The notes below the pieces were generated by a model that searched no databases, had not been told where the DNA came from, and was given only the letters and a program-made list of their open reading frames with translations. Source: Streptomyces sp. Edi4 (GTDB taxonomy: Bacteria; Actinomycetota; Actinomycetes; Streptomycetales; Streptomycetaceae). Taken from it: a stretch of 64,000 nt of DNA. Positions 27,280 through 36,763 of this stretch are shown piece after piece. Each line of letters opens with the position of its first letter. The stretch's first letter is position 1. A program made the position numbers and the translations under genes. The stretch lies in the NCBI RefSeq assembly GCF_040253615.1, contig NZ_JBEJGY010000004.1, positions 6,386,001-6,450,000 of the forward strand, given 5' to 3'.

Positions 27280-28046
27280 TGCCTGGCCGAGTCGTTGTTC
27301 GAGGACGATTACCTGATCGGCGGACGCGCAGAAATCTATGCCGGCTGGAGTAGACATTGGGAGGTGGTGTGGATATGGTTTCTCTCGTAGCCGAGATCGA
27401 GCAAGGCCCGGCAGAGACGAACTGCCGGGCAGCAGTACCCGCAAGTGCAGTTGCAGGACGGTGCGGTGACGGAGTTTCGAAGCCAGGGTGGTTGCTGGAC
27501 GGCGACGGGACTGGTGACCGGACCGGGGGGCCCGCAGTGATCAGGGGCCGCCGCACGTAGTACCGCAGTGGAGTGAGAAGTACCTCGGTGAAGGCGTCGG
27601 CTGCGGGCGCGCGCACCGGGAGGTTCGGCAGTGGGGTTCCAAGCCGGAGCAGACGCAGGACGGGCGACGGGGCTGGCTGCCGACGGTGGTGCTGGGAGAG
27701 GCCACCAGCAGTACACGCAGTGCATGCGGTACACGCGGTACGCGGTAACAGCAGTACACAGTTCACAGATAAGTGGTTCACCCAAGAGGGAAAGAACGGA
27801 GGAATCGAGCACCGTCGGGATCGCCCGGACGCCACGCGAGTCCGGGTACCGCAGGACATCGATAGTGAGGTGGTCTGAGGTCACGCATCCGCGATCCCCG
27901 CAACCGCCACGCATCCCCCCGGTGGCGATGCGGACACACAGGCCGGCGCAGGATCAGGGCCGGCAGATGGTGTAGCAGTTCCTTCGGGGCCCGGGTGCCG
28001 GCAGTACGGCACCCGGGCCCCTCAACGCGTTCCACAGAGAGGTGCG
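27280..28046. other. Gene-poor leader region before the MerR-like gene
   Basis: About 770 bases. Frames here lack conserved motifs. It contains a cluster of short direct repeats (27708-27759) and ends with GAGAGG just before ATG 28047. It probably holds the promoter of the MerR-like gene. Confidence 0.45.
27708..27759 (+). repeat. Cluster of 7-9 bp direct repeats
   Basis: Six consecutive units: GCAGTACAC, GCAGTGCAT, GCGGTACAC, GCGGTAC, GCGGTAACA and GCAGTACAC. It is upstream of the MerR-like gene and could be a multi-copy binding site or slippage product. Confidence 0.55.
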
Positions 28047-28385
28047 ATGACAGCAGACGACTCCTTGGGCCGTCTCGATGACGACGACTACCCCGCCTAC
28101 ACCATGGGCCGCGCCGCCGACCTGCTCGGCACCACCCAGAACTTCCTCCGGGCGATCGGTGAACACCACCTGATCACCCCGCTCCGCTCACCGGGCGGAC
28201 ACCGCCGCTACTCCCGGCACCAGCTGCGCGTCGCCGCCCGCGCCCGCGAACTCGTCGACCAGGGCACCCCGATCGAGGCGGCCTGTCGCATCATCATCCT
28301 CGAAGACCAGCTCGAAGAAGCCCAGCGCATCAACGCCGAACACCGCCCCGCTCCCGGAACGGTCAAGGCATCCGCCGCGGCGTGA
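28047..28385 (+). CDS. Short MerR-like regulator
   Basis: 112 residues. A winged HTH of the MerR fold spans about 18-65: YTMGRAADLLGTTQNFLRAI then GEHHLITPLRSPGGHRRYSR. A short coiled region follows (RIIILEDQLEEAQRI). No C-terminal effector or metal-binding domain. The length and the GGHRRYS wing resemble HspR-type proteins. Target unknown; it may bind the repeats upstream of its own gene. ATG 28047 follows GAGAGG. Confidence 0.82.
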   Translation: MTADDSLGRLDDDDYPAYTMGRAADLLGTTQNFLRAIGEHHLITPLRSPGGHRRYSRHQLRVAARARELVDQGTPIEAACRIIILEDQLEEAQRINAEHRPAPGTVKASAAA

Positions 28386-28591
28386 ACTGAGGCCCGCCCC
28401 CTGTTTCCCGACGGGCCCCCGGCCACCTCTTTCCCGAGGGCCCACGCCCGGCCCCGGCCCGCACCGAGACGAGTGACCCGCGATGCGCGTCACCGTCATG
28501 CGCAACCGCGCGCCGCCCGATCGGCGCCTTCTGCCGGAACGCGGCCGGGCGCACCACCTCGCCGAGCACCAAGCCGCCCGCGATGGAGCGT

Positions 28592-28813
28592 TCAGTGGAG
28601 GGCTTCGAAGAGCAGAGCGAATCCCGCGACCACGCCGACGGCCATCAGCATCACCAGACCCGCGTACAGCGAGCACACCCACCCCGTCATGATGCAGGCG
28701 AGCGCCCAGCAACGGCCGGGCAGTCGTTGGCGCTTGGCCCTTCGGCGAGCCATGTGCCCCGAGGTGATCGCGGTCCACGCGGACAACTCCACGACCACGA
28801 ACCACCCGAACAT
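28592..28813 (-). CDS. Possible small membrane protein
   Basis: 73 residues with a hydrophobic N-terminus (MFGWFVVVELSAWTA), a basic loop (ARRRAKRQR) and a second long hydrophobic stretch (SLYAGLVMLMAVGVVAGFAL). The composition fits a two-helix membrane protein. An ATGATGACG start a few codons upstream with GAGAG before it is in another frame, so the true start may be displaced by an indel. Otherwise 28386-28878 shows nothing. Confidence 0.5.
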   Translation of the reverse strand: MFGWFVVVELSAWTAITSGHMARRRAKRQRLPGRCWALACIMTGWVCSLYAGLVMLMAVGVVAGFALLFEALH

Positions 28814-28878
28814 CGCCGGAATTTCGTCATCATGGTGTTTCTCTCCCCATCGGTCGATCAGGTCATCGGTCGGTCAGG

Positions 28879-29868
28879 TCATTGGTCGATCAGGGCGATG
28901 CCGTGATCGCTGTATCGGGCGCCCTGGGCCCCGGTGTCGGGGACAGCGGCGTCGATGGCGGCGAGGTCGGCCGAGGTCAAGTGCAGGTCGAGGGCCGCCA
29001 GGTTGTCGCGCAGGTGCGGGCGGCGGGAGCTGCCGGGGATGGGGACGATGTCGTTGCCGCGGGTGAGCAGCCAGGCGAGGGCGATCTGCGCGGGGGTGGC
29101 GCTCTTGGCGGCGGCGAGGCGGGTGATGGCGTCCACCGTGGCCAGGTTGGCCTTGAGGTCGTCGCCGTTGTATCGGGGAGCGGTGGCACGGAAGTCGCCG
29201 GGTTCGTAGCGTGTGGTGGCGCGGACGGCTCCGGTGAGCAGGCCGCGGCCGAGAGGGCTGTAGGCGATCAGGGTGCCGCCGAGACCGCGGAGCGTGGGCA
29301 GGATGTCGTTCTCGACATGGCGTTCCCACAGCGAGAACTCGGTCTGGACGACACTGATCGGGTGGACGGCGTGGGCGCGGCGCAGAGTGGCGGCCGAGAC
29401 TTCGGACAGGCCGACGTGGCCCACCTTGCCCTGGGTGACCAGGTCGGCCAGGGCGCCGACGGACTCCTCGACCGGGACAGCGGGGTCGATGCGGGCGAGG
29501 TAGTACAGGTCGATGTGATCGGTGCGCAGCCGGCGCAACGAGGCTTCGCAGGCACGCCGCAGATCGTTGGGTGAACCGGCGGGGACCAGGCCCTCGGCGG
29601 TGCGGCGGACTCCGGCCTTGGTGGCCAGCACGGCGCGGGCGCGGTGCGGTGCGAGGGTCCGGCCGAGCAGTTCCTCGTTTGCTCCGTCGCCGTAGAAGTC
29701 GCCGGTGTCGAACAGGGTGACACCCGAGTCAAGGGCCTCCAGCAGGGTGGCTGCGGCCTCGTCCGGGTCAGCGGCACCGTAGATGCCGGTCATGCTCATG
29801 CAGCCGAGGCCGAGTCGCGAGACGGCCGGGCCATCGGGGCCGAGGGTGGGGGCGGGGGTGGGGTGCAT
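28879..29868 (-). CDS. Aldo/keto reductase
   Basis: 329-residue TIM-barrel NADPH oxidoreductase of the AKR superfamily. Catalytic Asp and Tyr are in LFDTGDFYGDGANEELLG (about 52-69) and Lys in LATKAG (about 81-86). The usual fourth residue, His in YYQHRVD, is Ala here (LYYLARIDP near 121-129). C-terminal NADPH-binding IPIPGSSRRPHL is intact (VPIPGSS). GGAGGAG lies just upstream of ATG 29868, overlapping the stop of the esterase gene 10 bases away, so the two are co-transcribed. Substrate unknown. Confidence 0.9.
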   Translation of the reverse strand: MHPTPAPTLGPDGPAVSRLGLGCMSMTGIYGAADPDEAAATLLEALDSGVTLFDTGDFYGDGANEELLGRTLAPHRARAVLATKAGVRRTAEGLVPAGSPNDLRRACEASLRRLRTDHIDLYYLARIDPAVPVEESVGALADLVTQGKVGHVGLSEVSAATLRRAHAVHPISVVQTEFSLWERHVENDILPTLRGLGGTLIAYSPLGRGLLTGAVRATTRYEPGDFRATAPRYNGDDLKANLATVDAITRLAAAKSATPAQIALAWLLTRGNDIVPIPGSSRRPHLRDNLAALDLHLTSADLAAIDAAVPDTGAQGARYSDHGIALIDQ

Positions 29869-29878
29869 TGCTCCTCCG

Positions 29879-30850
29879 TCACTTTGCCAGGGCCGCGCGG
29901 AGGAACTGGAAGATTTCCGCCCGGGCGGCCTCGGCCTGTGGTTCCACGCCGGGTATGGCGAGGAACGCGTGCTGTGCTCCTGGGTATTCGGAAAGCCGCA
30001 CGGGGGTCCCTGCCGCGCGCAGCCGCTCGGCGTAGCGGCGGCCGTGGTCGGCGAGCGCGTCCCGGGTGGGCACCACCACGAGCGCGGGAGCGAGCCCGCT
30101 CAGGTCGTCCGCGTACAGCGGCGAAAGTACGCGGGCGTCGGTTCCCGGCGGGACGGCGAGCCGCTGGACGAGCCGCAGTTGTGGCAGGGCCCGGGTCGGG
30201 CTGTACGCGTACTCGGCCATCGAGGCGTAGTCGAACATCGCCTCGGTCACATCGACCGCGGGGTTGACCAGCACCTGCGCCTGGAGCTCCAGGCCGGCCT
30301 CCCGGGCCCGGACGGCCGTCAGGGCGCTGATCAGTGCGCCGCAGCTCTCGCCGAATACGGCCGCGCGTGCCGGGTCGGCGCCCCACTGCGCGGCGTGCCG
30401 CAGCACGTGGTCGAGCACGTCCCAGCCGTCGTCGACGGCGTTCGCGAGCGGGCTGTCCGGGGCGAGGAGACGGTGCTCGACCGAGACGACGAGCGCGGGG
30501 AGTCGGGCGGCGAGGCGGCTGTTGGTCCAGTCGCACTGCGCCGCCGTGCCCACGAAGCCGCCGCCGTGGACGTGGATGACCAGTGGCAGACCGGTTCGGG
30601 CGGCGGCTTCGTCGTCTCCCGTCGGCGCCGGCCGGTACACCCGGACCGGCAGGTCGCGGCCGGGCAGCGCGATCCGCTGCCAGTCGATCGCGGCGCCGGG
30701 GTCCGGCTCCCCGAGGATCGACCGCGCCGCGCGGGAGGCCCGGAAGCGGTTCTCCGCATCGCGGTAGGCGCGCAGTTCCTCGGGCGTCATCACCGAGAAG
30801 TCCGGCTCCGGCGGCCGCGTCGCGGTGGTGGTCCCAGTGGTCTCGCTCAT
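29879..30850 (-). CDS. Alpha/beta hydrolase, hormone-sensitive-lipase family
   Basis: 323-residue esterase-type enzyme. The oxyanion-hole motif HVHGGGFVGT (about 93-102) identifies the HSL family. The nucleophile elbow is GESCGA (the family usually has GDSAGG), with Asp in PTRDALAD and His in GAQHAFL near the end. It probably hydrolyses short-chain esters or lactones in the cytosol. AAGGAGAC precedes ATG 30850. First gene of a two-gene operon with the aldo/keto reductase, divergent from a TetR regulator with a palindrome between. Confidence 0.9.
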   Translation of the reverse strand: MSETTGTTTATRPPEPDFSVMTPEELRAYRDAENRFRASRAARSILGEPDPGAAIDWQRIALPGRDLPVRVYRPAPTGDDEAAARTGLPLVIHVHGGGFVGTAAQCDWTNSRLAARLPALVVSVEHRLLAPDSPLANAVDDGWDVLDHVLRHAAQWGADPARAAVFGESCGALISALTAVRAREAGLELQAQVLVNPAVDVTEAMFDYASMAEYAYSPTRALPQLRLVQRLAVPPGTDARVLSPLYADDLSGLAPALVVVPTRDALADHGRRYAERLRAAGTPVRLSEYPGAQHAFLAIPGVEPQAEAARAEIFQFLRAALAK

Positions 30851-30918
30851 GTCTCCTTCTCCCTTCCCGGCTGGATGCCGGGTGTGCCATCGCGGTCGGA
30901 CAGTGCGTTGCCCTCATT

Positions 30919-30937
30919 ATGCACGCGGTGCGTGCAT
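30919..30937. promoter_or_regulatory. TetR operator between esterase and tetR
   Basis: Perfect palindrome ATGCACGC-GGT-GCGTGCAT in the 130-base divergent region. A further half site GTGCATA (30944-30950) pairs with TATGCAC at the left edge. Likely bound by the adjacent TetR protein. Confidence 0.72.
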
Positions 30938-30980
30938 CGGTGGGTGCATACGTTAGGATGAGTTGGACAAGAGGGGCGAG

Positions 30981-31634
30981 ATGACTGGCCGAAGGCGATG
31001 GTCGACCGAGGAAATCCTCGACACGGCGGCGGAACTCCTGCGCACGGGCGACGCCGAGTCGTTCAGCGTGCGCAAACTCGCCGTGGCGCTCGGGACCGAC
31101 TCCTCCAGCCTCTACCGGCACTTCCGCAACAAGACCGAGCTGCTGCGCGCGGTCGCCGACCGGGTCCTGCTGGCCGCCATGGACGGCTACCACCCCGAGG
31201 GCGACTGGAAGCAGCGCGTCACCGCCCTGGCCCTGCGCCTGCGCGAGGCCTTCGGCGAGCAGCCTCAACTCGCCACGGTGTGGGGCCGCTACGCGTCCGG
31301 CGGCACCGGTTCCCGCTTGGTCATGGAGGAGCTGCTACAGGCTCTGCGCGCGTCCGGCCTGCCCGACGAGGAGGTCCCGGTGCGATACCACCGCATCGTG
31401 ATCCTCCTCGCCGCGCTGATCGCCTCCGAGGCCGGCATCAGCGCCATTAGCCCCATGGAGTACGAACAGGGCATGGAGCAGTTCCGCGTCGCGGTGCTCG
31501 GCGCCGACCCCGAACGCTTCCCCGCCCTGGCCCACTTCGCCCGCGACGTACGCCCCCTCGGAGCGGACCGCCCCGCCGCGTTCGAAAACATCCTCGCCGC
31601 TCAACTCGCCCACATCGAGGCGCAGATCCCCTGA
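30981..31634 (+). CDS. TetR-family transcriptional regulator
   Basis: 217 residues from ATG 30981 (GAGGGGCGAG upstream; a TTG at 30963 is in frame). N-terminal HTH: EEILDTAAELLRTGDAESFS then VRKLAVALGTDSSSLYRHFR, with the C-terminal helical ligand domain (residues about 60-217) of the TetR_C type. It probably represses the divergent esterase/aldo-keto reductase operon through the palindrome between them. Confidence 0.93.
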   Translation: MTGRRRWSTEEILDTAAELLRTGDAESFSVRKLAVALGTDSSSLYRHFRNKTELLRAVADRVLLAAMDGYHPEGDWKQRVTALALRLREAFGEQPQLATVWGRYASGGTGSRLVMEELLQALRASGLPDEEVPVRYHRIVILLAALIASEAGISAISPMEYEQGMEQFRVAVLGADPERFPALAHFARDVRPLGADRPAAFENILAAQLAHIEAQIP

Positions 31635-31700
31635 CAGGGCCGCCGATCGCCGACGTGACACGGTCTGTCGTCCGCAAGTGCGCCCAGGCGACCGGCGACG

Positions 31701-31746
31701 ACGGCAGGGCCGCACCCCCCCCGCGCGGGGAGTGCGGCCCTGCCGT
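31701..31746. terminator. Terminator between convergent genes
   Basis: Perfect 15-bp stem (31701-31715 with 31732-31746) between the tetR stop and the end of the FG-GAP gene; usable from both sides. Confidence 0.8.
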
Positions 31747-31774
31747 GTGTGCGGATGCGCCGGGCGCCGGAAGG

Positions 31775-32737
31775 TCAGGACGTCATCAGGCGGTAGATGT
31801 TGTAGTTGCTGCCGATCTGTACGCGTGTCTCGTAGGGGTCGGCCGCCAGGCCGCTGCCCTTGTACAGCCACAGGCCGCCGTTGGTGTCCCGGGCGAGCAG
31901 GTCGGTCCTGCCGTCGAGGTCCACGTCTCCGGTCGAGACGATGCGGTTGAACATGTTCCAGCCGGCGCCGATCCTGGCGCGGGGCGCGAACGGGGCGTTG
32001 TAGTTGCCCGTGCCCTTGTAGAACCAGAGCACGCCGGCCGTGTCGCGGGCCACGATGTCGGCCTTGCCGTCGCCGTCCAGGTCGCCCTTTCCGGCGAGTT
32101 GGGTGTAGACCTCCCAGCCGCCCCCGACCTTGATGCGGCTGGTCACGGTGCCGTCACCGTAGCCGAGGTAGAGCCACAGCACGCCCGCGCTGTCCCGCGC
32201 GATCACGTCGTAACCCTGGGCGCCGCCGAGGTTGCCGGGGGAGAGCTCCGTGTCGTAGATGTTCCAGCCGCCGCCGATCACCTTGTCCGGGGTGTTGGCG
32301 TCGACGAAGTAGTGCAGCGTCCCGTCGTTCGCCCACTCCCATTGGCCGTCGAGGTAGCCGTCGGCGTTGTTGTCGACGAACGCGCTGTTGGTCACGGACG
32401 GGAGGCTGCCCGCTGCCTCACGCGGCGTCAGGCCGCCCATGCCGTCGGGTCCGTACGCCCAGGCGTCGCCGGCGTTGTCGATGCCGAGCAGCGGGAAGAC
32501 CGGGTCGGCGGCGATGTCCGCCGCTGACGTGGCCGTGAGGCCGCGGACGTGCGGGGTGCGCGCCGGCATCTTCGGCAGTGGATGGGCCGGGCCGATACCG
32601 CCGGCCGAGACCGGGACCGGGGCCGAGGCTGAGGCCGAGGCCGCGCCGGCGCCCGTGGCGACCAGCGCGGCGGCTATCGCGGCCACGGCGAAGCGGGAGA
32701 GGGTCCTGCCACTCGTACGGACCAAGAGGTGGGCCAC
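31775..32737 (-). CDS. Secreted FG-GAP/VCBS-repeat protein
   Basis: 320 residues from GTG 32737 (AAGGAG upstream). Signal peptide: Arg-containing start, hydrophobic AVAAIAAALVATGAGAAS, Ala-Ser cleavage region near 35-38. The mature part contains several beta-propeller blades with Ca-binding loops such as GDLDGDGKADIVARD and GDVDLDGRTDLLARD, each followed by (G)LWLYKG or VLWFYKG. Such proteins are extracellular, and often adhesive or carbohydrate-associated. It is 150 bases from the GH92 gene on the same strand, but a separate unit. Confidence 0.85.
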   Translation of the reverse strand: MAHLLVRTSGRTLSRFAVAAIAAALVATGAGAASASASAPVPVSAGGIGPAHPLPKMPARTPHVRGLTATSAADIAADPVFPLLGIDNAGDAWAYGPDGMGGLTPREAAGSLPSVTNSAFVDNNADGYLDGQWEWANDGTLHYFVDANTPDKVIGGGWNIYDTELSPGNLGGAQGYDVIARDSAGVLWLYLGYGDGTVTSRIKVGGGWEVYTQLAGKGDLDGDGKADIVARDTAGVLWFYKGTGNYNAPFAPRARIGAGWNMFNRIVSTGDVDLDGRTDLLARDTNGGLWLYKGSGLAADPYETRVQIGSNYNIYRLMTS

Positions 32738-32888
32738 GTAGTGCTCCTTCGGTGAAGCGCGTCACGGGTGACACGCGGTACGACCCATGAGTCGTACCGC
32801 ATCACCGCGACCGCCGCACGGCGTCTTTCATCATTCAACCGGGTTGAAACAGAAGGGAGATGAGCCGTGCGAACACCGTGCGAGTACG

Positions 32889-35800
32889 TCAGGACAGCAG
32901 TTCGACCTCCGCGAGTGTCGCCGTGCCGCCCCCGCTCACCAGCCGGTAGTGCGGGTAGGACCCGGGGGAGTGGACCGTGAAGACCCGGGTCTGGCGGTCC
33001 CAGCTGAACGTCTCACCGGCCCGCCGGTCGATGTCCTTCCACGTCGTGCCGTCCGCCGAGGCCTGCAACGTCCAGGACGCCGGAGCCTTGGCGCGCTCCG
33101 CCGAGGTGAGCGTGTACTGGACGCACCGCGCCGGCGCGGACAACGGCAGCTCCACCGAGGCGAACGCGGCCGACGTGGCCGAGGAGTTGTCGAACAGCGG
33201 GCCGGAGCCGGTGATCGCGTCGCTCGGCGGCGTCGGCACCTTGTCGTCCTTGGTCAGGGAGACCGGCGCCGCGTCCTTGCCCGTGCCCCACGACGAGGGC
33301 CTGGATCCCATGGCGAAGTCGAGCGTGCCGCCGCGCGCGAGCAGGTCGTGCGGGAGCGCCGTGGAGTTCCAGGCCTTCCCGTTGACCTTCAGGGACTGCA
33401 CGTACACGTTGGCGGCACTGTTCTTCGGCGCCTTCACCACCAGGTCGCGGCCGTTCTCCAGATGGACGGTCGCCTTGGTGAACAGGGGCGAGCCGATCGC
33501 GTACTCACCGCTGCCCATCACCAGCGGGTAGAAGCCGAGCGCCGAGAACACATACCAGGCCGACTGCTCCCCGTTGTCCTCGTCGCCGTGGTAGCCCTGC
33601 CCGATCTCGCTGCCGTTGTAGAGCCGGCGCAGGACCTCGCGGATCTTCTCCTGCGCCTTGAAGGGCTGGCCGGCGGCGTCGTACATGTACGTGACGTGGT
33701 GCGCGACCTGGTTGGAGTGGCCGTACTGCCCCATCCGCACGTCACGCGCCTCGGTCATCTCGTGGATCACGCCGCCGTAGGAACCGGCCAGCTCCGGAGA
33801 TGCCGTCTCCGGCGTCGAGAAGTACGTGTCGAGCTTCTTGGCCAGGCCCGCCCGGCCGCCGTAGAGGTTGGCCAGGCCCCGGGAGTCCTGCGGGGCGGTG
33901 AAGGCGTAGCCCCAGCCGTCGGTCTCGGTGTAGTCGTAGCCCCAGACGCGTGGGTCGTAACTGGCGCTGTCCAGGCGCCACTTGCCGCCCGCGTCCTTGC
34001 CCTGGAAGAAACCGATGCTGGAGTCGAAGAGCTTGACGTAGTTCTGGGCGCGGCCCATGAAGTACGCGGACTCCTCCTTGTAGCGGGGCTTCTTGGTCTT
34101 CTCGTACAGGGCCTGGCCCATCTTCGCGAGGCCATAGTCGTTGACGTAGCCCTCCATCGACCAGGACAGGCCCTCGGGCGTCGAGGTCGGGGTATAGCCG
34201 AGGAAGGGGGAGGTATCCATGCCCTTGCGGCCCACACCCGAGGCCGGCGGGGCGACCGTGGCGTTCTTCAGAGCCGCCTCGTAGGCGGCTTCCGCGTCGA
34301 ACTTCACGCCCTTCACGTAGGCGTCGGCGAAGGCCACGTCCGAGCTGGTGCCGGTCATCAGGTCCGCGTAGCCGGGCGATGACCAGCGGGAGATCCAGCC
34401 GCCGTCCTTGTACTGCTGGACGAAGCCGTCGACCATCTCGCCGGCCTTCTTGGGGGTGAACAGCGAGTAGGCGGGCCACGTGGTGCGGTAGGTGTCCCAG
34501 AACCCGTTGTTGACGTAGACCGTGCCGTCGACGACCTTCGACCCGGTGTGCGTGGGGGTGTCCTCGCCGCTCTTCGGCGAGAACGGACTGGCGTACTGGT
34601 TCTTGGAACCGACCTTCTCGTAGCCGGAGTTGGGGTAGAGGTAGAGCCGGTAGAGGGAGGAGTAGAGCGTGGTCAGCTGGTCGTGGGAGGCACCCTCGAC
34701 CTCGATGCGTCCCAGGATCTTGTCCCAGGCCGCCCGCGCCCGGTCCCTGACCGTGTCGAAGCGGGATTTCGCGGGCACCTCGGCCGCCAGGTTCGCCTTC
34801 GCCTGGTCCACGCTGATGAGCGAGGTCGCGAGCCGCAGTGTGACGGTGCGGTCCTTGCCGGGCTTCAGGCGCGCGTAACCGGTGACGTCCGCGCCCCCGC
34901 CGCCGGGCAGCTTGCCGCTCGCGGTCACCGGCGCGTCGAAGACCCCGTACACGAAGAGCCGTCCGGCCCCCGCCGACAGGCCGCTCCGCACGTCCGAGTA
35001 GCCGGTGAAGGAGGACGTCGCCGGGTCCAGGGTGAGGCCGCCCTGGTTGGTGACGTTGTCGAGGACGACGCTCGCGTCGTCACCGGGATAGGTGAACCGC
35101 ATCATCGCCGCGTGGTCGGTCGGCGCGATCTCCGTCTTGAGGCCGTTCTCGAAGGTGACGCCGTAGTAGTACGGCTTCGCCGTCTCGTTCTCGTGCCGGA
35201 AGGGCAGCGCCCGGGCGGTCCGGGAGGCGTCGGGCGTGCCGGCCGCCGCCGACGGCATGACCTGGAAGGTCTGGCGGTCACCCATCCACGGGCTCGGCTC
35301 GTGGCTCGCGCTGAACGCCTGGAGGGTGGGCAGGTTGTCGGCGTTGTTGCGCCGCGCGTAGTCGTACAGCCAGTCCTGCGAGCCGGCGTTGGTCACCGGG
35401 GTCCAGAAGTTGAAGCCATTGGGGACCGCCGTCGCGGGAAAGTTGTTGCCGCGCGAGAAGGAGCCGCTGGAATTGGTGCCGCGCGTGGTGAGCGCGTAGT
35501 CCGAGAGGTGGGCGAGCGGCTTCTCGGGCTTCTTCGGCGCGATGGAGAGGTCGTCGATCCAGCCCTGGAACTTCGCCGGGCCCCTGGGGGAGTCGTACGC
35601 CACCAGGATCCGGTCCACCGTCTTGCCGGCGGCGACCGTGCCGATCACCGAGGAGACCTGGTTCCACTGGTTGACGTACAGCGTCTTGGCGGCGCCCTGG
35701 CCCTGCGGGCTGAGCACCCCGCCGTGCGCGTCGAGGGCCCCCAGGTCACTCAGATAGGTGCCGTCGGTGAAGGCGAGGTCCACGGACACGTTGGTGGCCG

Positions 35801-36713
35801 GGTAGGTGAGGTCGGTCTCCGTCATCGAGGGGAAGACCTTGTAGTCGAGTTCGGTGTCCCGGCCGACGCGGGTGTTCACGTCGAAGACCTTGTTGTACGA
35901 ATAGGCGCGCCCGCCGGGCTTGTGCGTGCCCGCGTAACGCAGCGCCCGCACTCCGGTGAAGCCCGCGTGCGCCTTGGCGGTGGGGGAGCCGCCGGGCCCC
36001 CCGTCCGCGACGGTGAGCATGTCCGGCGGGACGGGGGCGGTGGTGTCGCCGTCGGAGAACTGGACATCGGCGAGCTGGGTGAGGCCCGCGCCGCCATTGG
36101 CGGTGATCTCCAGGCGGTAATGCGCGTAGGCGGTGGTGTTGGTGAAGTCGTACGTCTTGGTCTGGCCCCGGTCCTTGAAGCTCTCACCGGCGCGGCTGTC
36201 CAGGGTCTTCCAGTCCTTGCCGTCCAGCGAGCCCTTCAGGGTCCAGTCCTTGGGGTCGCGCTCGGGGGCGTCGTTCGCCGAGGTCAACGCGTAGGTGACC
36301 GTCTTCACCCGTTCGGACAGATCGAATTCGAGCCAAGCTGTCGGCTGGAAGGCCAGCCATTTCGTACCGGCCTGACCGTCGATCAGGTTCTCCTTCACCT
36401 CCCCGCCGTCGGTGTTCTCGGCGCTGGCCCGGACGGCGGTGACCTTGTCGGTCACGTTGCCCGGTATGCCGGTGGCGAAGCCGCCGTCGACGCCCGAGGA
36501 CCGCTTGGCGCCCGCGCGGTCGCGCTCGACGGTGCTGGTCCAGTCCGGCTGGGGCTGGCCGGTTTCGAACGAGGTGCTGAAGCGGCCGTCCTCGGGCGGC
36601 CGGGCGGTCGCGGACGGCGCGCCGACGGCCGACTGCGCCGTCACGACGAGCAGGAACGAGGCGGCCACGAGGGCGGCCGCCGGTCCTCGTCGGTACCGGG
36701 ATCTGGGCAGCAT
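32889..36713 (-). CDS. Secreted GH92 alpha-mannosidase with two F5/8-type domains
   Basis: 1274 residues. A signal peptide (1-31) is followed by a CBM32/F5-8C-like domain at about 90-225 (ASAENTDGGEVKENLIDGQ and TKWLAF). The central part (about 400-1100) is the GH92 catalytic unit, recognised by NGFWDTYRTTWPAYSLFTP, GGWISRWSSPGYADLMTGT and GYHGDEDNGEQSAWYVFSA. A second F5/8-like domain ends the protein (last 120 residues). GH92 enzymes are Ca-dependent exo-alpha-mannosidases acting on alpha-1,2/1,3-mannosides, for example yeast mannan or N-glycans. The ribosome site AAGGAAAGGG precedes ATG 36713, and a LacI-like palindrome sits 50 bases upstream. No mannose operon is adjacent. Confidence 0.93.
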   Translation of the reverse strand: MLPRSRYRRGPAAALVAASFLLVVTAQSAVGAPSATARPPEDGRFSTSFETGQPQPDWTSTVERDRAGAKRSSGVDGGFATGIPGNVTDKVTAVRASAENTDGGEVKENLIDGQAGTKWLAFQPTAWLEFDLSERVKTVTYALTSANDAPERDPKDWTLKGSLDGKDWKTLDSRAGESFKDRGQTKTYDFTNTTAYAHYRLEITANGGAGLTQLADVQFSDGDTTAPVPPDMLTVADGGPGGSPTAKAHAGFTGVRALRYAGTHKPGGRAYSYNKVFDVNTRVGRDTELDYKVFPSMTETDLTYPATNVSVDLAFTDGTYLSDLGALDAHGGVLSPQGQGAAKTLYVNQWNQVSSVIGTVAAGKTVDRILVAYDSPRGPAKFQGWIDDLSIAPKKPEKPLAHLSDYALTTRGTNSSGSFSRGNNFPATAVPNGFNFWTPVTNAGSQDWLYDYARRNNADNLPTLQAFSASHEPSPWMGDRQTFQVMPSAAAGTPDASRTARALPFRHENETAKPYYYGVTFENGLKTEIAPTDHAAMMRFTYPGDDASVVLDNVTNQGGLTLDPATSSFTGYSDVRSGLSAGAGRLFVYGVFDAPVTASGKLPGGGGADVTGYARLKPGKDRTVTLRLATSLISVDQAKANLAAEVPAKSRFDTVRDRARAAWDKILGRIEVEGASHDQLTTLYSSLYRLYLYPNSGYEKVGSKNQYASPFSPKSGEDTPTHTGSKVVDGTVYVNNGFWDTYRTTWPAYSLFTPKKAGEMVDGFVQQYKDGGWISRWSSPGYADLMTGTSSDVAFADAYVKGVKFDAEAAYEAALKNATVAPPASGVGRKGMDTSPFLGYTPTSTPEGLSWSMEGYVNDYGLAKMGQALYEKTKKPRYKEESAYFMGRAQNYVKLFDSSIGFFQGKDAGGKWRLDSASYDPRVWGYDYTETDGWGYAFTAPQDSRGLANLYGGRAGLAKKLDTYFSTPETASPELAGSYGGVIHEMTEARDVRMGQYGHSNQVAHHVTYMYDAAGQPFKAQEKIREVLRRLYNGSEIGQGYHGDEDNGEQSAWYVFSALGFYPLVMGSGEYAIGSPLFTKATVHLENGRDLVVKAPKNSAANVYVQSLKVNGKAWNSTALPHDLLARGGTLDFAMGSRPSSWGTGKDAAPVSLTKDDKVPTPPSDAITGSGPLFDNSSATSAAFASVELPLSAPARCVQYTLTSAERAKAPASWTLQASADGTTWKDIDRRAGETFSWDRQTRVFTVHSPGSYPHYRLVSGGGTATLAEVELLS

Positions 36714-36763
36714 GCGGGCCCTTTCCTTCCGCGCAGGCCACGGGGGCCCGCGGAGGCGTAGTG

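Noticed and set aside
34548..36761. 737-residue open frame opposite the GH92 gene
   Set aside because: Antisense shadow; the GH92 frame has a signal peptide, ribosome site and family motifs.
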